A stretch of DNA of 64,000 bases from Saturnia japonica (lineage: Eukaryota; Arthropoda; Insecta; Lepidoptera; Saturniidae): contig CM065325.1 in the NCBI GenBank assembly GCA_033032175.1, forward strand, positions 16,024,930 to 16,088,929. Reading direction: 5' to 3'. The notes under the pieces are model-generated. The model was not told the DNA's origin, ran no database searches, and worked only from the letters and a program-made list of their open reading frames with translations. Position 1 is the first letter of the stretch, and every line of letters begins with the position of its first letter. The translations under genes were made by a program, and so were the position numbers. This document shows positions 34,540 to 46,149 of the stretch, piece after piece.

Positions 34540-35075
34540 CTGTTAGTCTGAGGGGCCCTATCCAAAAACAGAGTCACTTATGGTTTTTACAGCTTTACCG
34601 GGCTTGGGGCGAGCGCTTAAGGCACTCAGCCGCGTAAGCGTGGGCAAGAAGCGCCCAAGGGCGCCAAAGTGGCTGAACCTCGGCTTGGGCTGTTGCCGCG
34701 ATTGCAAAGAAGTGACGATCTGACTAATTCCCTATCCCTAAAATTCGAGCTAAACTAACATATACAAACATATATACATGTTCCTGAGTGCCTCCTGAGA
34801 GGAAGGAAGAATACGTGTATATGTGTTTAGTGATCTGAAATATGGTCTGCACTCACTAGCGTAAAAAAAATAAATATAAGGTTCCTTGCAGAACCTGTGT
34901 ACCTATGTGGTGTGGTGTGCACGTATGTATGAACATATTGTTTGAAAAGATGTGTGTGGGTAGCTAAGTGATTGCGAGTGCAGTGTCACCTGTATCGCGC
35001 GGGTGGCTGCCAGACTCAAGAGTTTCACACCGAGGAACGGACCTAGGCTTGAGTTGCCTCGAGAGAGGGAGGTCG
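34540..35075. other. GC-richer segment of unknown nature
   Basis: GGGGCGAGCGCTTAAGGCAC and the surrounding 150 bases, then a second block at 34960-35075, are richer in G+C than their neighbours. No ORF or recognised repeat. An untranslated piece of a retroelement is possible. Confidence 0.25.
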
Positions 35076-35079
35076 CGGC

Positions 35080-35310
35080 GTTTCATGATAGTAGGGCAGT
35101 TTCTAAGTCCTGCCTGAGTAGCTACCACCCTTAAATTGTAAATCAGTCATCAAGCACCTTTACTTTTATTCCGGCAGCTGCACTTGATAATTAGTCTTCC
35201 GATTAGGCTTAGTGTATTACCATCTGGCGACACAGCGTCACTCAACATCAGGTGAAATTGTGACAATACACTAAACCTATCAACAATAATAAACAATAAT
35301 GTAATGAGAA
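35080..35310 (+). repeat. SINE-like dispersed repeat, second copy
   Basis: Shares GTAGCTACCACCCTTAAATT, TTCCGGCAG and ACATCAGGTGAAATTGTGA with the copy at 1843-2143 but lacks the tRNA-like head. Confidence 0.45.
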
Positions 35311-36115
35311 TGCAGTAAACAAAGTGACAAGTGTTTTAATTCGCAGTAACAAAAATTTGCACGTTTTTAATTCTTGGGGTGCAAACTAGGAGCTTTTAGT
35401 TTGGGCAGAGTCGTCGAACTGCGTGTAACGATGGTCCGAAAGTTTCTCCGCCACCTGGAGTATACTATTGCTTCCACTCCTGGACAAGGCTAACGTACAA
35501 AAAGTTCACTATCGAACCGTCCTGCTGTTCCAAGCAGTTTGTTTACAGACCCCTAAGAGAGCAAGTAGTCTGATGCTATGACCCACTTTTCTCATCTCGC
35601 CCCTTACCTCCGTGGCTGGAGAAAAAAAGCTGTAGACTTAGAGTTCAAGTACCTGAGCACTAAGATGTGATACCTGCATGCCCAGTGTAAAACCTGACTA
35701 TACACTTACAAACAGTTACAGTCAAACAATGCAAACAATTCAACATATTTACAAACCCGAACCAAGCACGCAACATGCTGTATTATACAACTAAAGAAAT
35801 CATTTTGTTAAATAAATATAAATCTTTTATGCGCTTTATATTATTTGTACGAATTGCAATAATTCTACACAAGTGTATTAAGGTCTTACCGGGAACAAAA
35901 CAGGACTACTATGTCCGAATACGCTTCGAAGCATTAACTAGAGAGCTTTACTTGAGTTTTATTGGTTCGCTACGCTTTGAATTTCCCATTATATTAATCT
36001 TTTCGGATCACAGAAATTCATATGGGCATTGGAAATGGCCTTACTTAATATTAATGCATATTGTAAAATATTTTTAGATTGTATCATATACTATTAATAA
36101 AAAATTATTATATAT
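35311..36115. other. No recognised feature
   Basis: Includes a 100-codon open frame at 35775-36077 with no domain that I recognise and AT-driven codon use. Confidence 0.4.
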
Positions 36116-36119
36116 TTTT

Positions 36120-36335
36120 TACCAGGTCGAACAAAGTGTTATTGGGTTTTTTCATATGAAATTCTCAGTAGCAGCTCGGAGTTTGATTTCGTGCCCGATT
36201 AATGGCAATAGGCTCGCTCCCTATTACATGGGACTTAAAAACATACTCGGCGAACTGTGGGTGTACATTAGTACACCTCGCCTAACCCTTCGGGGAATAC
36301 AGGCGTGATGGTATGTTATGTTATGTTATAAATAT
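36120..36335 (+). repeat. SINE-like repeat ending in TTATG microsatellite
   Basis: The blocks ATTGGGTTTTTTCATATGAA, AGCAGCTCGGAGTTTG, GGCAATAGGCTCGCTCCCTA, TTACATGGGACTTA, GGGTGTACATTAGTACACCT and CCCTTCGGGGAATACAGGCG follow an order I associate with a common short interspersed repeat of Lepidoptera. The element ends in GTATGTTATGTTATGTTATA. Recognition is from memory. Confidence 0.5.
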
Positions 36336-36339
36336 GCCA

Positions 36340-36900
36340 TGTATCTAAGGCTAAGGCTCTTTGTATGTTTGTAAGTTTATTTTGCTTCTTTCATATAACA
36401 ATATCTTTAACCTTTCACCGTGGTTAATCTTTAGGCAGAGCTTCTCTTATCTCTGCGGTGGCTGATTCCCCTATACTTAAACTGTTACACTAAGTAACTG
36501 TAGACTGGTAGTGTGGTACTAGGTGAAGTACCCTACAGTCATTTTGTGGAGCTTCAATAGTAGTAATTGGGTAAAATAAAACTTGCTGTTTATTAAAACG
36601 AAGTCCATTATCGTACGTTTGACGAATTGGAGCTACACGAGAAAATGTCTCCGACCGGCCGATGCTTAAAACAGACAAACAATGAATTTACACTGTTCTA
36701 ATTTTCAAGACTGTGGTCATCTTTTTTTTACCTGTTAGAAACGGCATCGATACTTGTGAGTCGTAGGTACTGGCAACAGTCTCGGCTGCTGTTTCGTTCA
36801 GTACATCTGATTAGCATATACAAGAGTTTATCTAGTTTTCTCTGTGTTATTATCGTATTGTTCCGAATGTATTTACGCTGTGTGGGTATAGGGTGACCAG
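36340..36900. other. No recognised feature
   Basis: No gene or repeat recognised. Confidence 0.4.
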
Positions 36901-36904
36901 ACTT

Positions 36905-37450
36905 ATGAAATTCCAGAAAACATTTTGCAATTTTAATAATGGTATATCTGGACTTCTGGAGATAGACCTTTCACAACAATCGGTACAACGACTGGTCCTA
37001 CGCTGTTTGCACCCAGCGTGCTCCCGCAATATTTACCAGGTCGTCGGTCCACCTTATGGTGAGTCTGCCTACTGCGCCTTCCGATACGTTCTCGCCACTC
37101 GAGAACTCTTCAGTTCCATCAAACATTCATCCTATGAGCAATTCCCACCTGCCACATAAGTCTGATAATTCTTAGAGCTATCATATGCGATTCTGCTCTT
37201 TTCAGATTGGATCACGCAAAGAAACTCCGAGCATAGCCTTTTCCATTGGCCTTTGAGTGACCTTGAGTTTTCTTATGAAACTCATAGTTAGAGACGGCGT
37301 TTTAGTGCTATAGGTCATCACTTTTAAAGACACACTGGTCAAAGACTTTCGTCTTGAGATACTGTGGGATCTTGAACGGGAAGATTTTACGTAGCTTCCC
37401 GAACGCTTCCCAGCCGAGTTGAATTCGACTTTCTTGACTTGTTTCATAGT
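36905..37450 (-). pseudogene. C-terminal part of a Jockey-like endonuclease-reverse transcriptase
   Basis: On the minus strand, from right to left: VKKVEFNSAGKRSGS, VMTYSTKTPSLTMSFIRKLK, VTQRPMEKAMLGVSLRD, then VLEWRERIGRRS, KVDRRPGK and related residues. These are in the order of the family tail (YGSETW, VTQRAMERAMLG, VLEWRPR, RWTDDL). Stops and frameshifts occur after 37202. A fragment of the same family is at 12230-12398. The catalytic domains are absent. Confidence 0.65.
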
Positions 37451-37454
37451 TATT

Positions 37455-38690
37455 CATAGTTGAAATGAATTGGAATTGAATTGATGAACAATTTCACGAT
37501 TTTCCACTTTTGCTGTGAAGCAATTAGGTATTGACAAAACATTTAAGTCTTGAAACGTATGTTATTTATTTCAATAGTTCTTCTAATGTACATTGACAAA
37601 TACGACGCGTGTTAAAGTAGATAGTGTTAGGACTTTGTTAATAAAAGTAGCGTATGGCCAAATCACTGCTTTATTAATGAAGACTATATGAAGACAATTT
37701 ACTTAATGCACTTACAGTTCGTGCGGCGTCCATGGGAAAACAGAATATGTCTAGTGTCGGGGTTGCCATATATAATCTATAAAATACTTTATTGAACTAA
37801 CCGACCATTCTCGTTACATAACAAATAGTCACCCAACCCCTCCACCCGCTCTCAAAAAATATTGATTTTTGAAAAAAATATAAATTGAATTCTAGGTATA
37901 TTAAATTTCGTTAACTGGCAACACAGGTTATGGCCCAAGCTGGCACATGTCGCCAGAACGGGCCCATTTGAATTCATAATGCAGCCGTCAGAGAGATCCC
38001 GGATTACAGGCACAATAACACGACAGCACCGAGTACAGGCCGGCTGCTTTTGAGTCTGCGGACACACCAGATCATAGATTTTAGAAGTCGTCTAACCTTA
38101 TTCATAAATTAAATATTCATTTCACAAAACCAATAAAAAAATAATATGTAAGTTTTAGCAAAAGGAACTTTATTGAGATTGAAAATGAACTTAGATTTCT
38201 GAACGAGTAGCTGGGGGGAGAGGGTGGTGTCATCCCCTACTTTCCTGGCTTTCAAACTCTCAACAAAGATGAGAGCGCCTAAATTAAGTACTTCATTTCG
38301 GTGTAAGGGTATCTTTTGAAGGTTGTCGGTACTAAACATAAAGTTGTTGAGTCAGTTTTATCTATCGTCTATTTAGTAACCGCGGCTTCGTATTTAGTAA
38401 GAACATTTAATTAAATACAAGAATAGTAATTCAAACAACATTATGTAGGTACTAGAGTAAGCGAATGAAATATTTATTTTGTTCTGCTTATCTGATGGTT
38501 CTGCATTCAGATTTAACATAATTTATTTTATCCAAACAACTGCATTAATATATCTGTAGTTCTCTATACCAGCTTTTCCCAAACTGTGGGTCGCAGTGAA
38601 CATTGGATGAGCCCTGAAAAATAAGACGACCTATCAATCGACAGACTAAAATGTCAAAAAATCAAGTGAAGAATTTTTTTTAATGAAATA
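37455..38690. other. No recognised feature
   Basis: Short open frames only; no motif recognised. Confidence 0.4.
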
Positions 38691-38694
38691 CAGG

Positions 38695-40265
38695 AATGCG
38701 CTTGGCCTCAATCTTACTTGGTGGAAAGTAAAGATGAGGCCGACGATGTATCGCGCTTACCTACTAAATGCCTATTCACTCTTCGCTTGAAAACTTCCAA
38801 GTTATAGGTGGATGGGAAAAACAGACGACGGGAGTGAATTCCACTACTTTGCCGTTCGCATAATGAATGACCAAGCATAACACTTCATTCAAATCAGGGG
38901 AATTTCCACGACATAAGGGTGGAATCCTTCATGGCGTCTATGGCGTGTTCTATGGTGGGACGGATTGGGCTGAATTAAATCGTGCAACTCCTGAGCACAC
39001 TCTCCAAAGTGCAACCTATAAATTACTGAGAGACAAGCTACCTTACAACTACGCTCTAGACTGAGCAATTTTGCCTTCATCAGTGCTTCATCGCCAACAA
39101 GTCAACGAGCTCGGCGCTCAATGGAATCAAGAGCGGCCAACTGATATTTGGCTGATCCATCCCATAGGTGACAACAATACTACACAAGAGCGTACCTGTG
39201 CTTGATACAAGCTTAGAAGCTGGTTCGGTGTGAAATACCGCCTAACCTTGAAGAGGATCCCCAATTTCTTGGCAGCTGTTCTCGGCTTTATCTCGATTGA
39301 ACGCCCAAAGTTGAGATCAGATGTTAGTTGGACACCAAGGAGCTTAAAGTTGTCAACAACCTGTCAAAAAAGTAGGAGTCAAGAGAAACGGACTCCGTAT
39401 AGCTGAGAACAGACACGCCTGAGTTGTTTCAAGCATTAAACCTGACCAAGTTCGCATCATCCCAGTCGAATACGAACCTAAGGTTCTGATGCAAGCATTC
39501 GACCATGGCCTCTCTCTCATTATAAACTTCCTGTAAATTAGCCTGCGGTTTGGATAAGTACCTCTCAGTTACAGTGCTGTAATCTGCGTACCCAACAATG
39601 CCGGGTTTTAGCAGATCGTTGATGTGCAGCAGGAATAGTATCGCTGAGAGTACAGATCCCTAAGGAACTCCGGCATTTATAGCCATGGGGTCAGAGGAGC
39701 AGCCATCAACAACCACTTGTATTGCCCGGTCCTTCAGAAAATCACGAGTCCAGGTTCGCAGGCGATCGGAGATTCCATAAGCCCGGAGCTTGCTTAAGAG
39801 GTTTGCATGCCAGGCCTTATATATACTAACATCTAAAGAGACAGCAACAGCCTCTCCGTGTTTCTCAATCGCCTCACCCCAGTTATGGTAGCATATACTA
39901 GGAGATCCCCAGTTAATCGTTTTTGTCGAAAGCCGTACTGACGATCACTAAGGATATCGTTAAGCTCTAGGTATGCCAAAAGCTGCTTATTGAATATCCG
40001 CTCCATTACTTTGCAAATAAGTGAGGTTATGGCAATTGGGTGGTAGTTAGAGGGGACGGCTCGGCTTCCCTTTTTAGGAACTGGCTGGACGTTTGCAAGC
40101 TTCCAAGACTTTGGAACAATACCGGATTCCAGAGAGAGGCGGAAAAGGCGTGTCAAAATAGGAGCCTACTCAGGTGCACAGTATTTAAGTACCCTTGATG
40201 GAATGCCATCGGGGCCACTGGCTTTATTCACATCTAGATTTAGAAGCACTCTTCGTATGTCCTTA
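38695..40265 (-). pseudogene. Jockey-clade non-LTR retrotransposon, RT to 3' end, degenerate
   Basis: Read on the minus strand, it opens near 40265 with VNKASGPDGIPSRVLK, then LESGIVPKSWKLANVQPVPK, NYHPIAITSLICKVMERIFN and LSDRQYGFRQKR (RT fingers and start of palm), then GVP.GSVLSAILFLLHINDL, then GYADYSTV where YADD is expected (39590-39579), then thumb-like and C-terminal sequence to about 38695. The second Asp of the YADD box is Tyr. A stop follows YCAPE near 40172, and several frameshifts follow. The endonuclease and ORF1 are missing. The clade is inferred from motif spelling. Confidence 0.75.
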
Positions 40266-40269
40266 GTGC

Positions 40270-40950
40270 GTATTATAATTTCAATTTTAAACAAACTACT
40301 TTCAATTTCAAGTAGTATTCTGGCTCTCAATTGCTGAGACCTATACTTGTCTGTTTGATGAACCTATGAATCTCCTCCCTTCAGTATCTTATGCCTATTT
40401 GACGTGTGATTTTCAGCTATGATGAACTAAATAGTGCAATAAATTGGACGTATCATACCCATTGCGATTAAAAGTAACTAAAATTGAAGTCGATACCAAA
40501 GCTGTAATGACAAATAATAGGATACAATTACATACATCCTTGTATTTGAAGTATTAACATTCATTCGATCCTGAGTGTTTTTTTTTTCATGAATAACATT
40601 CGGATAGTTATTTCCGTTTTTGAGTCCCACATTTGGTAGTTTTTGTTAGATGGATCGCGGTCCATTCAACCTTGGGAACCCATTGGTCTACACAATTAAT
40701 TTTTCTTTTCAAGATTTTCTGATAGGTGTGTTTTAAAGGACATTAATGACGAATATAACATGTAACAAAATTTATTTCCGTTTGTATTTCCGAGTTTAAC
40801 TTAAAACCGGTTCGACTGGTTTTTTTACCGGCTATAGAGTTAGCTTTTAAGTACCCTGGAACCATTAGAGACTTTGACAGCTTCACCGGGTGACCGATTC
40901 TTATAAAATATTGTATGCGAAGCTTATATCATTAATCGATTGATAGACTA
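40270..40950. other. No recognised feature
   Basis: AT-rich; no gene or repeat recognised. Confidence 0.45.
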
Positions 40951-40953
40951 TTA

Positions 40954-41476
40954 CTTATACAATTAATAAGATTGAAGTGTTTGTTTGTAATGTCAAAATA
41001 ACAGTTTTTTTACTAAATACATATGAAAGTATATACGATTACCTATAACAAAAAAACCGTTTTTAAAATTTTTTTCTGTCTGTTTGTTTATTCCGGGTAA
41101 TGTCCAAAACGATTGGACCAAGTTTGATGTAACTTTTACTGGTAGATAGCTGAGTTTATAGCAAGTAACTTAAGCTACTTTTATTTTAGAAAAAGGATTA
41201 GGGTTCTGCACAAATTAAAAAAAACTGGTGATGGTGAATAAATTCGGGCGCTTAAATGGCTTACGCTGAGTAAACAATAAAAGATATAGCAAATTAATGT
41301 ACTAAACAATTATATACATTAAAAATACCTACATAAAAATCAGCGAGAGTATACGTCTATCTCCCAAGGAACACCCACAATAAGCAGTTTTGTCTTAAAA
41401 ATAACCGAGAGCGGGAGAACAATATTCGCGTGGGCATTCTGTAGTCGATGTGAGCGAAGCCACGGGCACAGCTAGT
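40954..41476 (+). mobile_element. Non-autonomous Helitron-like element, family D, copy 2 (both ends)
   Basis: About 523 bp. The body is shared with 31373-31815. The end GTGAGCGAAGCCACGGGCAC followed by AGCTAGT and then T is the Helitron-like 3' terminus, with a small GC-rich hairpin just before CTAGT. A third, inverted copy of the 3' part is at 63253-63570. Confidence 0.6.
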
Positions 41477-41479
41477 TAA

Positions 41480-43140
41480 TGTAATAAAAGAGATTGACAA
41501 CATGCTATCTATGCTGTTGCACGTTGGACTAATGGTAACTAAATGACCTTTAGAAGGTCAACAATAATATTTAACAGTTTCCCGTGCAGTCAGACAATGA
41601 TATAGAGGTCGGTTGAGCGATAATGTCGCGCGATTGTGGCGCCAATGTCACGCGTCGGCCGCACGTGTTGTTTCGCCCTGAGTGGCACATCAAGCTTCCA
41701 TTGTTAACCGAAGAGAGTGAGGGATGCCATTTTTCTGCCGGACTATTGTCGTGTTGAGGACAATGGACGGCCCAATGTGAACCTTGCCTGGTATCCTGCA
41801 AATCTTATTATTACTGGCTTATCATAACGTTTGAACCAATATCACTATCGTCTTGGTGACAGATTATGACAAAAACTTGCTAGAATAATCTAAATTCAGA
41901 TCGAAGTAAATCGAAATTTAGATTAATCTAGATTCTATATTAAGTATATTTTGGGTACAAAGAGATTGTATATATAATCTAGATTATAATTATAAGTCAC
42001 TCATATTTCAACTGGAAACGTTGAATTAACTTTTAATTTAAAACAAAACGTTTAAAGTTATTCTACAGTTATTGTAAGCTTGAAGCCCACACACAGGTTG
42101 TTTCGCTTATTTGTATTGCAGTTACGATTATAAACATAATTAGCAATTGAAATTAACTATCACGCATAATATATATACATCGTAGGTAGAGATAATGGAT
42201 TTCAAACACCATATTGTAATATATATATTGTTAACTGGGTGGTAGGATAGGAGAGTTGTGTTCAGGCGCATCGCGATCCCCATACACTAAGTGTAATACC
42301 AGCTATCAGCCGGTGTATATCCAGTAGGGGTCTGCGTCATACATAAGGTCACCGTGGTGGTGGTAGCCGTCACACTGACTCACTTTTGGATAAACCGGAT
42401 TTTATCGATGGCGATTGATCGCCGACCTCTTACTGATTGCCGGTGTGATTGGATTTTACTCTACTTTTCCAGAGGCATAGTGCAGTCACTATCCAATTAT
42501 ACTATAAAATAAATTTTAAGGGAGGTAGGGAACGGAGAAATTTCTTTCGAGTTTTCTTTCTACTAAAGGTAATCTGTCTGTAAATACCCCAAGCTTACAG
42601 ATGATCGCATCCAAATTACCTTTTTTGTGTTCCTGTGTTGAGTAGGTTTTCTAAAACTCCTTTCAATGCCGTACGTATTGCAAGTGTCTAAGAGCTACGA
42701 TAGCTGCTTATCATCAGACTGGCCATATGCTTGTCGCCAACCTTAGCTGTATAAAAAAAAATCGTCAGACGTAGAGAATATAAGTTGATTTAATAAATTC
42801 CTACATAAATCAACTTGGGTATAGGGAAAGGTTGACGATCACATATACTTTATATGCCCCTCATTTGATATTCCTATGATAGTGACATATGCGGGTACCA
42901 AGCACCACCGTCTCTCCCTCGCTGTCGTGAACATACCGGCTTCACCGGGGCTGGTTTCATTAGCTCTGGCGTCCACAGCAAAACCTAAGCTACTGCCGGA
43001 TTGCTATAACTTATTCCAAATTAAGCATAGCTTGTACTATTACTTTAACAATCAGACAAGGTTACTATACAACCCTAAGGGTGGCGCAATTAACTTATTT
43101 TTCCTTCGTATGAAAATATGTCAGTGTATCATATTTTAAA
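41480..43140. other. No recognised gene
   Basis: A mix of AT-rich DNA and slightly richer patches (41575-41810, 42240-42480, 42880-43000). The open frame at 42876-43139 has no known motif. Confidence 0.4.
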
Positions 43141-43144
43141 TGCC

Positions 43145-43410
43145 TCCTTACAAGATCTGGTGTATCTTCGAAGTTGAAGGTCCAATGCTAATGAAATTGA
43201 ATTCGGGTCACGTTTGAGATGTCCTCTTTTTAATGAAAAAAAAAATCATATAAATCGGTTTATAAACAAAGAAGTTATGGCTGAACATCCATAAAAAATA
43301 TACATTTGAATTAAAAACAACATGCATAACGTACATAAAAATGGTTGAAATTTATTGTTTTGAATAATTATATTGTGAATTAATTTTTCCGACTTTTTTT
43401 ATGTGTAAAA
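43145..43410 (+). repeat. Dispersed repeat family C, copy 3
   Basis: TGGTGTATCTTCGAAGTTGA, GTTATGGCTGAACATCC and the 3' block TTTTTCCGACTTTTTTTATG match the copies at 26290 and 31816. Confidence 0.5.
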
Positions 43411-43445
43411 ATTATTTAACCGAGTATAAACAATAATTATTTTAA

Positions 43446-43545
43446 TTTGATTATTTTGATATTATAATTGTTGTAATTGGTAGACATTTTGATATTATCA
43501 TTGACGGTTAACTTCATCATTGATTGTTTTGATATTATAATTATC
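43446..43545 (+). repeat. 76-bp tandem repeat, left part
   Basis: One full and one partial unit with GTAATTGGTAGACATTTTGA and ACTTCATCATTGATTG. The array stops at ATTATAATTAT and continues in phase at 45945. Confidence 0.8.
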
Positions 43546-43574
43546 CATTTGATCCAAATGGATGGATAGTCCCT

Positions 43575-44265
43575 TCAGAAGCTTTGGATAGCGAAGGTTA
43601 CCTGGGATGAGCCTCTGCAGGGAGAGTTATTGCAAGAGTGGTCATCTATTGTGTCTTCACTCCCCGAGGTCAATCATATTGCCATGCCTCGTTGTTTTTT
43701 TCCTAACCAAAGATGCCGGGTCAGTCTCCACAGATTTTGTGATGCATCCGAACGGGGGTATGCGGCCGTGGTGTTTTTGCGGACTACCAGTTTCTCTAGA
43801 CAAAATGCGGTACATTTGGTAATGGCGATGAGCAGGGTTACTCCTATTCGGTCACGCTTGACCATTTCAAAATTGGAGCTGTCAGGAGCGGCTCTTCTTG
43901 TATGCCTCCTAATCATGTTCGCTTTAGTTTGGGTACTGTCATTGAAATATCTGAGGTGTTTTGCCTGGTCTGACAATGAAATTGTGCTTTGTTGGCTTTC
44001 AGCATCTATTTGCAATTTAGAGGTTTTTGTAGCGAACCGCTTATCCCAAATTTAAAATTCGGAAACCTCTTTCTTTTGGAGGCATGTTCGGGAGAAATGA
44101 ACCCTGCCGACTGCACTTCACGCGGCTGCCAGGCCTTCTTACTCATAAATCACCTGCTTTAGTGGAGTCCGGAGTGGCGAACGCAACCCGAGTTGTCTTG
44201 GCCTCGTAATAAATTCTCCTCCCCTGAAGTTTTACCCGGTTTGCGTGTAGGAGCTATTGAAAAAA
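43575..44265 (+). pseudogene. BEL/Pao RNase H fragment of a second lineage
   Basis: The forward frame reads KLWIAKVTWDEPL, then LHRFCDASERGYAAVVFLRT, MAMSRVTPIRSRLTISKLEL, SGAALL, WSDNEIVLCWL and VFVANRLSQI. After a frameshift it gives HVREKWN-like sequence, then PADCTSRGC and PEVLPGLRV. This is the Pao-type RNase H (acidic residues in CDAS, LEL and SDNE) followed by the linker to integrase. Its residues differ strongly from copies 1 and 2 (FCDASERGY versus FSDGSSVGY), so it is a separate lineage. Neither RT nor integrase flanks it. Confidence 0.7.
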
Positions 44266-45710
44266 AATATTGTTCTATAAGGGTTCGCGAAATATGTGCT
44301 GGGCCCTTATTTTAATCTATCGCGAATCAATCCCTCTCGAACCTATTGCTGCGATACACAGTAAACAAAAGAGACTCACCTCGTCAGGAGCGGGAGGTGA
44401 CCTTGAGCTTGCTCCGTCGGCCTTGGCTGCAGATTGTGAAGTATTTGTGTTTGTGGAGTTAACTGTAATTATGATATTTAGTAGGTATTTAGGAGATTTA
44501 TAGAGCCAAAAGGGAATATGGAATAAATAAGATAAAATAAAATTAAAGTGTATTTTCAGGATACCTCACATAAAAGTTTATAAAATTATATACAGGTTTA
44601 CTATACCTATACTCTTCATTCATTTGACCACACTATACTGTCTAAAACAAGAAGAACTTCAATTACTGACAGCTCCGCGTTGAGACCACGAACCAGGATC
44701 TCGTGGTCTTGGTAGATTGGCACAAGCTAATTCGCCCCAAGGAACTCGCCTCCAGGAGTCAGTATGGGCAGTAGGCCGTAACAGGAAACACTGCTCAAGC
44801 AGACGACGCAGCACCAGATATCTCGTCCATTGAGATTTCCTCATATGTAATGGGAAAAATTATTATTTGTATTATAAATACAAAATCCAGGTGATACTTT
44901 CCCGGTAGTGTTCTTTCAATCTTCAGTAGGTATTTGTAATTTTGACAAAGGGTATTTCGCCCATATTAAAAATCATAACAATTAAACTTAGTCTTATAAC
45001 TTTTCTATATCAATATGTAATAAAAATAAACTATCTTTTCGACACCGAGGTCTGCCCTATATTGACCAAAATGTATTGTGCCCTGACGTCCTTTTTTTGG
45101 TTTTACAAATACAAAATTTTCTATTCATTATTTGAATTATTTTTTAAAATTCAAAATAATTTACACTCCAAATCGAACTATGTATCTCAAGATTTTATTA
45201 ATTTGCATAAAACCTTGTTAGATAGAAATATATTTTCCTAACTGCTAATAGCGCATGCCCTAAAACTATCAGACGTAACAGAAATTGACATGTTGTCAAT
45301 CCAAAAATGTAAACAAACATTGAATTCTAATTAAATATGATAAAAATTATTAAAATATTCTATAATAAACTAAATGGATCGTATTATAAATTATATCTGA
45401 ACTGACGAATACATGAACCTAACTGATACCATGGACATTAAAAAAATAACATACATAGTATACACGAAAATAATATAAGATAAATAAGAGTATTAAGATA
45501 TTAAAATAAATATAAGCTGCCCACTAGACCTAATATAACATTTCCCCATTAACAAATGAATATAGCATTAATATTATAAACATATGTATATGTGTGTGGC
45601 AGCCTCAAATACTACAACAGCAAGGACACTATCACTCAAGCAATCAGTTCAGCAAAACTCTTGGTACACCAACTCAAGTTATACAATACAAAACTGCCAA
45701 AGCACAAAGC

Positions 45711-45800
45711 AGATGCGAGTTCACGGCCAGAGCACGAAGTAGACGCGAGTTCACGGCCAGAGCACGAAGTAGATGCGAGTTCACGGCCAGAGTACGAAGG
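45711..45800 (+). repeat. 30-bp tandem repeat, three units
   Basis: Three units of GCGAGTTCACGGCCAGAG-type sequence (45711-45740, 45741-45770, 45771-45800). Because 30 is a multiple of three, all frames stay open across it; one frame reads ASSRPEHEVD per unit. Confidence 0.9.
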
Positions 45801-45944
45801 AGACTGGCTTACGTAATGAGTAGAGCCGTCGGAGGAAGTGCGGGGGGATGGGCGCGCAGCGCCTGCGCAGAACGACTGCCCCCGCGCATACAATTCACCA
45901 ATCACAGCGATCGCAGTATCGTACGATGCGATATATTCTAAACA

Positions 45945-46146
45945 GTAGTAATTGGTAGATGTTTTTATATTATCATTGACTGGTAACTTCATTATTGATT
46001 ATTTTGATATTATAATTATAGTGGTAATTGGTAGACATTTTGATATTATCTTTAACGGGTAACTTCATTATTGATTATTTTGATATTATAATTATAGTGG
46101 TTATTGGTAGACATTTTGATATTATCATTGACGGGTAACTTCATCA
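45945..46146 (+). repeat. 76-bp tandem repeat, right part
   Basis: Units start GTAATTGGTAGA at 45948, 46024 and 46100 (76-bp spacing), about 2.6 units. The same unit is seen at 43446-43545. Confidence 0.9.
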
Positions 46147-46149
46147 GGC

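Larger units (their letters stand above)
43546..45944 (+). mobile_element. Insertion splitting the 76-bp array
   Basis: This segment of about 2.4 kb separates two parts of one tandem array that join in phase. It holds the BEL/Pao RNase H fragment at its left edge, AT-rich DNA, a hairpin (AGACCACGA / TCGTGGTCT near 44681-44710), a 30-bp tandem repeat and a GC-rich right edge ending in CA at 45944. The right edge could be the end of an LTR. No 5' LTR or clear duplication was found, so it is probably a truncated or internally deleted element. Confidence 0.45.

Noticed and set aside
35775..36077. 100-codon plus-strand frame
   Set aside because: Composition is driven by AT-rich codons and no domain or gene context supports it.
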